64,000 nucleotides of DNA from Mesoterricola silvestris (lineage in GTDB: Bacteria; Acidobacteriota; Holophagae; Holophagales; Holophagaceae): NCBI RefSeq assembly GCF_030295405.1, contig NZ_AP027080.1, positions 62,001 through 126,000 on the forward strand. The letters run 5' to 3'. Below the pieces are notes generated by a model. The model was not told the origin of the DNA and made no database searches. It saw only the letters and a list, made by a program, of their open reading frames with translations. The translations under genes and the position numbers were made by a program. Below are positions 58,753-64,000 of this stretch, piece after piece (position 1 is the first letter of the stretch; each line of letters starts with the position of its first letter).

Positions 58753-58925
58753 GCGGCAAGGTCCAAAACCCTGAGACTAGAAGGACTCGATCCCCGGGTC
58801 AACGCACCGCTTGCGCGGGGCAGGGGGCTGGATTTTCCCCTCACGTTTGGCCCTGAACCATGAGAAACTGATCGGTCAATATGGATCGGTCCCCCCCCGG
58901 CACAGCCCGGTGCATGCGAGGAATC
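58753..58925. promoter_or_regulatory. Divergent promoter region of the XPB gene and its XPB-N/WYL partner
   Basis: The 173-bp stretch separates the start of the XPB helicase gene from that of the opposite gene, so both are probably controlled from here. The AT-richer run TGAGAAACTGATCGGTCAAT around 58861-58880 is the best promoter candidate on the plus strand. WYL proteins often regulate transcription, so self-control is possible. Confidence 0.4.
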
Positions 58926-60836
58926 ATGGCCCCTTCCCATTACCAGCTTCTATGCAATTGCACCGACGACCAGCTGCGCAGGATCTGCCAGCGGCGGAAG
59001 CTTCCCGTCCCCCAGTACTGGCAGGAGGGGCCCGAGGGGCGCATGCGCCTTCTCAAGACCATGGTCTTCCATCTGGAGGACAACAAGCAGCTCACCAATA
59101 CGCTCCTGGACCTGGACGGGCGCAAGCTGACGGAGCTCAAGCTGCTGGCCGAAGAGGGAACCCAGCCCGATGCGGCCTTCCAGGACGAATTGCTGGCCCT
59201 GGGCCTCATCCTCCCCACCGGCGAGGGCTGGGCGGTGCCTGGTCGAGTGGCTGACGCCCTGGCCGATTTCGACGACGCGGCCTTCTGCTTCCAGGGGGGA
59301 CCGAACGTCGCCCTCATCCCCGCCCCGCCCTACGGCTTCGCCCTGGCCCTCACCTCCGTCCTGCTGCGCTGCATGGGCGGGATCCGGGTGCTGAAGGGCG
59401 GACTGCCCGCCAAGAAGGAACTGGGCCAGCTCCTCCAGAAGAACGCCCTGCTCAAGGACGAGCGGGACGCCACCCTGATTTTTGGCCTGCTGCACCGCCT
59501 GGGCCTCCTGTGGACCCGGGAAGGGCGGGTGGATACCCTCCTGCCCGCCGTCCTCACCCACTCCCCCCGGTGGGTGCCCGAGCGGGCCTTCGCCATCCTC
59601 CTGGAACACGACCTCAAGCTCTGGAACATGCCCCCCGCCGAGGACCGCACCTTCCTGATGCAGCACCTCCTGGAGCGCCGGGGCCAGGTGCTGGCCGTGA
59701 AGCCCTTCCTGGCCTTCCTCGAGACCCTGCACCCCCTGGACGTGGGCCGCACCGAAACCGTGTTCCTGCCCTTCCTGGGCCGCATGGGGCTGGTGAACCT
59801 GGACGCCGAGGGCGCCCACGTCTCCCTGTCCCCCCACGGGGAGACCCTGGCCCAGGAGTACCTCCTGCGGGACCACCGGGGCACCGAGGGCCACTGGGCC
59901 CTCTTCATGGCCGACCAGCCCCTGGTCATCCAGCCCACCCTGGAGGTGCTCACCCCCATGGTGCAGAACCCCCACCGCCTCCTGCGGGTGGCCCAGATGG
60001 CGGACGTGGAGACCCTGGACGCCATGGTGAGCCTGCGGGTGGGTTCCGACACCCTCATCCGGGCCCTGGACATGGGCCTCAGCCTGGAGGAGATGAACTG
60101 CCTCCTGGGCGCGCCCTCCGCCGCCGTCCCCCAGCCCCTGGCCCAGCTCCTGGAGGACCTGGCCCGGCGCCTGGGCGAAGTGGAAGTGCAGCAGGGCTGC
60201 CGCCTGGTGAAGGCCCGCACCGAGGCCCTGGCCGACGAGCTGATGCTCCGCCCCGAACTGGCCACCCTGGGCCTCCAGCGCATTTCCGGCAACGTCCTGG
60301 AAGCCAACGGCCCCGGAAACGCCTTCGCCCTGCTCAAGCAGGCCGGTTTCCTGCCGAAGCCCGGCCGCTTCCTCCCCGTGAGCATCGACGGGGACGAGGC
60401 CCTGTACCTGTGGTCGCTGGCCTGTCTTTCCTTCGTGGACGAGCAGGGCATGAACCATCACCTGGACCCCGTCCGCCAGATCATCCACGCCGCCCTCCAG
60501 AAGATCCAGGCCGAGGACCCCAACCTCCACCAGGAGATCCGCCGCCGGGTGCCCATGCTCCACATGGGCATGGGCGCCCAGGCTGCCGAGGAAACCACCC
60601 GCATCCTGGAGTACGCCGCCAGCTACAACCTCATGGTGGAACTCACGTACCTCCCCCTGGCCGCCCACCGCCCCCAGCTGCGCAAGGTCACCCCCCAGGG
60701 CGTGGACGCCGAGCACCTGCGCGGCTTCTGCCACCTCCACCAGGAGGTGATGAGCTTCCGCCTCAGCCGCATCATGGGCGTCCGCCTCCTGAACGAGCGC
60801 GGCTGGACGCCGCCGATGCACCCGCAGGCCGTCTAG
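58926..60836 (+). CDS. XPB/Ssl2 N-terminal-like (Helicase_C_3) protein with C-terminal WYL-like domain
   Basis: A 636-residue protein. The first ~310 residues are helical with repeated winged-helix-like segments (TDDQLRRICQRRKLPVPQYW, a SAP-like start). Residues ~320-455 match the XPB/Ssl2 N-terminal (Helicase_C_3) pattern: MADQPLVIQPTLEVLTPM, LLRVAQMADVETLD. The C-terminal part (~558-625: EYAASYNLMVELTYLPL, QLRKVTPQGVD, SFRLSRIMGVRLL) looks like a WYL domain, a ligand or nucleic-acid sensor. Such a Helicase_C_3 protein also adjoins the XPB gene in mycobacteria. ATG 58926 has GAGGA three bases upstream; earlier ATGs (58881, 58914) lack one. No helicase motifs are present. Confidence 0.8.
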   Translation: MAPSHYQLLCNCTDDQLRRICQRRKLPVPQYWQEGPEGRMRLLKTMVFHLEDNKQLTNTLLDLDGRKLTELKLLAEEGTQPDAAFQDELLALGLILPTGEGWAVPGRVADALADFDDAAFCFQGGPNVALIPAPPYGFALALTSVLLRCMGGIRVLKGGLPAKKELGQLLQKNALLKDERDATLIFGLLHRLGLLWTREGRVDTLLPAVLTHSPRWVPERAFAILLEHDLKLWNMPPAEDRTFLMQHLLERRGQVLAVKPFLAFLETLHPLDVGRTETVFLPFLGRMGLVNLDAEGAHVSLSPHGETLAQEYLLRDHRGTEGHWALFMADQPLVIQPTLEVLTPMVQNPHRLLRVAQMADVETLDAMVSLRVGSDTLIRALDMGLSLEEMNCLLGAPSAAVPQPLAQLLEDLARRLGEVEVQQGCRLVKARTEALADELMLRPELATLGLQRISGNVLEANGPGNAFALLKQAGFLPKPGRFLPVSIDGDEALYLWSLACLSFVDEQGMNHHLDPVRQIIHAALQKIQAEDPNLHQEIRRRVPMLHMGMGAQAAEETTRILEYAASYNLMVELTYLPLAAHRPQLRKVTPQGVDAEHLRGFCHLHQEVMSFRLSRIMGVRLLNERGWTPPMHPQAV

Positions 60837-60866
60837 CCTGCCGAAGCAAGCGGATAACTATTCCCT

Positions 60867-61020
60867 ATCCCCTGCATCCTGTTCATCGTCGTTCATCCCT
60901 GTTTCCGCAGGGCCAGCGATGTGGTGGGACGGCGCCCAATGGATCCGCATGCGCCGACCCATCCCTGCTTCTGGCCCTGCGGAAACAGGGATGAACGCCG
61001 ATGAACAGGATGCAGGGGAT
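60867..61020. repeat. Palindromic dispersed element, copy 3
   Basis: The most perfect copy. Arms 60867-60916 and 60971-61020 are 50-base reverse complements with one mismatch, enclosing a 54-base core that itself contains GGCGC and GCGCC, and CCGACCCATCCC. It lies between convergent genes ending at 60836 and 61091. The arm sequences differ from those of copies 1 and 2 yet pair within the copy. The rest of the gap (60837-60866, 61021-61090) shows nothing. Confidence 0.92.
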
Positions 61021-61090
61021 GAAAGAAGGGATCATCCGCGGCGTTGGTGCCGGGGGAGGGGGGGCGTGGCCTCGGGGAGGTGTGGGTCGC

Positions 61091-61378
61091 CTACAGGTTT
61101 CCGATTTCGACCATTCGCTTGTCGATGCGCTCGGCCACCTTCTCCAGCACGTCCTTGAACTCCGCGCGGCCGTCCTTGGATTCCTTGTCGAACTTGCGCT
61201 CCAGCTGGAGGACGGACTTCTGCATCTGATTGAGGAGGCCCTTCAGCTCCTCGATCTCGTCCATCACCTGGTTGATGCGCCCGTCGGGGGGCCGGCTGTT
61301 GCTGAAGACGCTCATCCCCGCCAGGGCCGCGGCCAGGGCGGAGCAGATCAAGATGAGTAGTTCCATTCCGCTGGACAT
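61091..61378 (-). CDS. Small membrane-anchored coiled-coil protein, 95 aa
   Basis: A 95-residue protein with an N-terminal membrane helix (MELLILICSALAAALAGMSVF) and a charged coiled coil (VMDEIEELKGLLNQMQKSVLQLERKFDKESKDG). It ends in EKVAERIDKRMVEIGNL. I chose ATG 61378 because GGAG lies eight bases upstream. Similar small proteins may scaffold division or envelope proteins, but I recognise no family. It lies 43 bp after the sigma-partner gene, so it may be part of the sigma operon. Confidence 0.65.
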   Translation of the reverse strand: MSSGMELLILICSALAAALAGMSVFSNSRPPDGRINQVMDEIEELKGLLNQMQKSVLQLERKFDKESKDGRAEFKDVLEKVAERIDKRMVEIGNL

Positions 61379-61421
61379 GGGCGTCGCTCCATGCGCCATT
61401 CTAGCCGGAAACGGACGGGGA

Positions 61422-61928
61422 TCAGTGCGCCTTCACCTGCTGGGTGTCCTGGGGGATCACGCCGGCGGGCTGCTCGATGGGGATCACCAGTTCCTTGCCC
61501 TTGGTGGCGGGCTTGGCGGGCTTGCGTCCCGAGACCAGGAGGGGCTGCTGGGCCTCCACGGCCTTGCCGGGGACGGGCTCGCGCTTGATGGAGGCCGCCA
61601 TGCGGTTGAGTTCGGCCTCCTTCAGGGCCATGGCGGAGGCCAGGTCCTCGGCCTTGTGCTTCTGGGCGATGCCCCAGAGGCTCACGCCCCCGAAGGCCAG
61701 GGCCAGGGGCAGGGCGGCGGCCATGAGCATCCAGTGGCTGCGGCGCCGGGAGGTGTGGTTGCGGCGCCGGGCCTCCTTGCGCAGCTCGTCGGCCAGGGCG
61801 ATCAGCTCGGGGGTGGGCTCGGACTCGAAGTAGTTGCGGGGCTTCATGCCCAGGAGCGCCCGCAGTTCGGCCCGCAGCGCCGTGTCGCCGGAAGGTTCTT
61901 GGCTTCTTTGGGGGTCAAGCCAGGACAT
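61422..61928 (-). CDS. Putative membrane partner (anti-sigma-like) of the ECF sigma factor
   Basis: A 168-residue protein with one membrane helix (HWMLMAAALPLALAFGGVSLWG, about 65-86). The N-terminal half is cytoplasmic and has LRAELRALLGMKPRNYF and ALADELRKEARRRNH; the C-terminal half would be periplasmic, is Pro/Lys-rich and has no domain I know. It overlaps the sigma gene by 14 bp, the usual arrangement of sigma/anti-sigma pairs, but it lacks the zinc-binding HxxxCxxC of ZAS anti-sigmas. Role inferred from layout. Confidence 0.65.
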   Translation of the reverse strand: MSWLDPQRSQEPSGDTALRAELRALLGMKPRNYFESEPTPELIALADELRKEARRRNHTSRRRSHWMLMAAALPLALAFGGVSLWGIAQKHKAEDLASAMALKEAELNRMAASIKREPVPGKAVEAQQPLLVSGRKPAKPATKGKELVIPIEQPAGVIPQDTQQVKAH

Positions 61929-62442
61929 GAAGGCCTCCAGAATTTCCGGTGGAATTGAGTTGGTTCCTGAGATGGGCTTTGGCGCGATGGATGCGGGTCT
62001 TGACGGTGGCTTCGGGGATATCGAGGATATCGGCGATCTGGCGGATGGAGAGATCTTCCACCACGAAGAGCCAGAGGGTTTCCCGGAAGGTGGGGGAGAG
62101 GGTCTTCATCCGCTCCCGGACCTCCTGGCTGAGCAGGTCGTCGTCCGCCTCCGGCCCCTTGCCCTGTTCCACCACGGCCTCGAGGCTGATGGACTGGTTC
62201 TTCAGGGGCCGGCGCTCCGTGAGGGACAGGGTGCGCACGGTTCCGTAAAGGTAGGCGGTGGGGTGTTCGACGGGGGTTTCCCGCTGCATGAGAATGACGA
62301 ATGCTTCCTGGGCAATATCTTCCGGGTAAGTGGCGCCGTAGCGCCGTGCGTAGCTTACCAAACGGGGATAGAGACAGGAAAAAATTTCGTGAAAGTCAGT
62401 GGTTTCCCCGAAGGGAAGATCCGGTGGGTTGAACGGCTCCAT
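61915..62442 (-). CDS. ECF-type RNA polymerase sigma factor
   Basis: A 175-residue sigma-70-family factor with only regions 2 and 4. Region 2: FHEIFSCLYPRLVSYARRYG, EDIAQEAFVILMQRE. Region 4: TLSPTFRETLWLFVVEDLSIRQIADILDIPEATVKTRIHRAKAHL, a good helix-turn-helix. No region 1.1 or 3 is present, so it is an ECF sigma. It is co-translated with a membrane partner and diverges from the uracil-DNA glycosylase gene over 85 bp. The promoters it reads cannot be told from the sequence. Confidence 0.9.
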   Translation of the reverse strand: MEPFNPPDLPFGETTDFHEIFSCLYPRLVSYARRYGATYPEDIAQEAFVILMQRETPVEHPTAYLYGTVRTLSLTERRPLKNQSISLEAVVEQGKGPEADDDLLSQEVRERMKTLSPTFRETLWLFVVEDLSIRQIADILDIPEATVKTRIHRAKAHLRNQLNSTGNSGGLHVLA

Positions 62443-62527
62443 GCATGGCTCCGAATTCTAAATGGTGAAGGGGAGGTAAATGTTCCCGGAATGGGTACCC
62501 CTTCGTGGAATTGGGTAGTCTAGGACC

Positions 62528-63331
62528 ATGAGCGGGCACTTCCACCACTGGCGCGACACCCTCCAGGACCTGGGGGTGATCGGGCTGGTCCCTCCACCAT
62601 ACCAATCCGAACCCCTTCATGATACCCCCGTTGTGCCGCAAAAAAACATTGTGGCGCAACAACCTGTATTGGAAAAAACAATCGCGTCCCCCGTCCCTCC
62701 GCCGCCCTCCGGGCCCAAGGCGGTCCCGCCCCAGGATTTGGTGGACGGGGCGGCATCCCTGGCGGCCCTGGAAACCTGCATCCAGGATTGCCAGGCCTGT
62801 CCCCTGGGCGCCGGCCGCATCAAGTTCGTCTTCGGGGAGGGGGACCCCGCCGCGCGGATCCTCTTCGTGGGGGAGGGCCCCGGAAGGGACGAGGACCTCC
62901 AGGGACGCCCCTTCGTGGGCAAGGCCGGGGAACTCCTGGACAAGATGCTGGGGGCCATGGGCTTCTCGAGGAACCAGGTGTACATCTGCAACGTGGTGAA
63001 GTGCCGTCCCCCGGACAACAGGACCCCCACCCCCGCCGAGGCCCAGCGCTGCCTGCCCTACCTGAGGCGCCAGATCGAGCTGATCCGCCCCGCGGTCATC
63101 GTCACCCTGGGCGCCACGCCCCTGCGGGAGCTCCTGGGCGTCTCCACCGGCATCACCCGCATCCGCGGGCAGTGGCAGACCCTGGACATGCTGGGGGGGA
63201 TCCCCGTGATGCCCACCTTCCACCCGGCCTACGTGCTCCGCCAGTACACCCAGGACGTGCGCAGGGCGGTATGGGCGGACCTCCAGGCCGCCAGGAACTG
63301 GCTTTCGGAAAATCACGGCCCAGCCAAATGA
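62528..63331 (+). CDS. Family-4-type uracil-DNA glycosylase (iron-sulfur)
   Basis: Removes uracil from DNA. The 267-residue protein has a ~75-residue low-complexity N-terminus followed by the UDG core: Cys pair in DCQACPLGAGR, motif A GEGPGRDEDLQGRPFVGKAG, ICNVVKCRPP with a further Cys, EAQRCLPYL with the last one, and motif B PTFHPAYVLR. The four cysteines fit the [4Fe-4S] of family 4/5 enzymes. The N-terminal extension is absent from small thermophile members and is like the extended forms in other bacteria. ATG 62528 is the only in-frame start that gives the complete domain. Confidence 0.92.
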   Translation: MSGHFHHWRDTLQDLGVIGLVPPPYQSEPLHDTPVVPQKNIVAQQPVLEKTIASPVPPPPSGPKAVPPQDLVDGAASLAALETCIQDCQACPLGAGRIKFVFGEGDPAARILFVGEGPGRDEDLQGRPFVGKAGELLDKMLGAMGFSRNQVYICNVVKCRPPDNRTPTPAEAQRCLPYLRRQIELIRPAVIVTLGATPLRELLGVSTGITRIRGQWQTLDMLGGIPVMPTFHPAYVLRQYTQDVRRAVWADLQAARNWLSENHGPAK

Positions 63332-63363
63332 TGCCAAACTAGGCGTTCAATACGGGGAACCTC

Positions 63364-64000
63364 ATGCGTCTGATCAACGTGCTCTTCATCGTGCTCATCG
63401 CCTTCGTGCTCATGTCGGTGGGCTACGTGTACATGGGGAACACGGCGGTGCTGGGCCAGAACATCAAGCTGTGGACGGACGTGAGCGTGCGGGTGTCCTC
63501 CCTCCTGGTGGGCGCCTTCCTCCTGGGCTTCGTGCTGAACCTGCTCTACACCGGCATCATGGAATTCACCCGCTTCGTCAAGGGCATCAACGCCTCCGCC
63601 GCGACCCGGGCCGGGAAGCGCCTTTCCAGCCTGCTGACGGAGGCCCGGGACCTCCTCTCCCACGGCCTTCCCGGCCATGCCCGCCAGGTGCTGGAGAGCG
63701 TCCTGCGGGAGCGGGGGGACCACGTGGCCGCGAGCCTGCTCATGGCCGAGGCCCTGGTGAAGCTGGGCGACTACGATGCCGCCGTCAAGCACCTGGAGGG
63801 CTGCGCCCAGGCCCACCCCGAGGCCATCGAGTTCCAGTACCTGCTGGCCGACGCCCTCATCGCCGCCCGCAACCCCGAGGCCGCCGCCGTCCTGCTGAAG
63901 CGGGTGGCGGGGGACAACCCCAAGGTGGCGCTGCGGGCCCTGCGCAAGCTGCGCACCCTGCACATGGACGCCGGGCGCTGGGAGGAGGCCCTGGATGTGC
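63364..64000 (+). CDS. LapA-like membrane protein fused to TPR domain (3' end outside window)
   Basis: The frame is open to the right edge, 212 codons so far. Residues 1-75 hold two membrane helices (NVLFIVLIAFVLMSVGYVYM and VRVSSLLVGAFLLGFVLNLLY) in the LapA/DUF1049 layout. From ~85 come tetratricopeptide repeats (LSHGLPGHARQVLESVL, ASLLMAEALVKLGDYDAAVKHLE, FQYLLADALIAARNPEAAAVLLKRV). In Enterobacteria LapA and LapB (TPR protein that couples LPS synthesis control) are adjacent separate proteins; here they seem joined. It starts 32 bp after the UDG gene. The C-terminal rubredoxin-like part of LapB would lie beyond the window. Confidence 0.8.
   Translation, partial: MRLINVLFIVLIAFVLMSVGYVYMGNTAVLGQNIKLWTDVSVRVSSLLVGAFLLGFVLNLLYTGIMEFTRFVKGINASAATRAGKRLSSLLTEARDLLSHGLPGHARQVLESVLRERGDHVAASLLMAEALVKLGDYDAAVKHLEGCAQAHPEAIEFQYLLADALIAARNPEAAAVLLKRVAGDNPKVALRALRKLRTLHMDAGRWEEALDV

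Overview
The window is very GC-rich, gene-dense chromosomal DNA of a Gram-negative bacterium: it encodes a TonB-dependent receptor, KDO-8-phosphate synthase, a periplasmic lipid-binding YceI protein, a LapA-type envelope protein and DsbD. The mix of core genes (lipA, rlmN, recA, asnS, ftsK, rimO, pgpA), an XPB-type helicase and NFACT, DASS and hybrid-kinase genes is most reminiscent of Acidobacteriota of the Holophaga/Geothrix kind. That placement is an inference from gene content, not from a marker search. I saw no rRNA, tRNA, CRISPR array, transposase, integrase or prophage gene.

Layout. 1-2571: end of lipA, rlmN, an overlooked 43-residue Tyr/Pro-rich ORF, rdgB. 2618-11196: a cobalamin riboswitch heads a tight eight-gene operon for corrinoid capture (TonB receptor, BtuF, BtuC, BtuD) and nucleotide-loop assembly (CobT, CobS, CobC, CobU); bluB, which makes the lower ligand dimethylbenzimidazole, faces it. 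11229-17155: a DUF4097 surface protein, a DASS carboxylate transporter, and a hybrid kinase with a PilZ/receiver-like partner. 17345-31215: recA, a trypsin-like protease with TPRs, moaA, an RpiR regulator, a GGDEF-EAL protein, an HU/IHF protein, an Lrp-EamA-isochorismatase-NFACT operon, kdsA and an atypical FolD. 31256-44884: an endonuclease III fused to a BtuF-like corrinoid-binding domain, an exported protein with a C2H2 zinc finger and a permuted OTU-like protease core, dsbD, a QueD-like protein without its catalytic residues, a polysaccharide deacetylase, ftsK, a C45-type hydrolase, a membrane cytochrome, yceI, DUF493 and DinB genes.

45510-54502 is a minus-strand signalling operon: FHA-GAF-cyclase, PilZ, CheY, a CheZ-like protein with a FliM-like N-terminus, a triple CheW, CheA, a CheW-CheZ-like fusion, then asnS. 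No chemoreceptor, CheR or CheB is present. 54573-64000: rimO, osmC, pgpA, an XPB helicase divergently paired with an XPB-N/WYL protein, an ECF sigma/membrane-partner pair, a family-4 uracil-DNA glycosylase and the start of a LapA-TPR protein.

Three copies of a ~155-160 bp palindromic element (10315, 45001, 60867) and a different 40-bp-arm palindrome (30176) all lie between the 3' ends of convergent genes. The arm sequences differ between copies, but the two arms of the same copy match each other, which points to conserved hairpin structure.

The most unusual items are the zinc-finger/permuted-OTU exported protein, the Nth-BtuF fusion, the covarying palindromic element, the two-CheZ/triple-CheW cassette, and the XPB/WYL pair.
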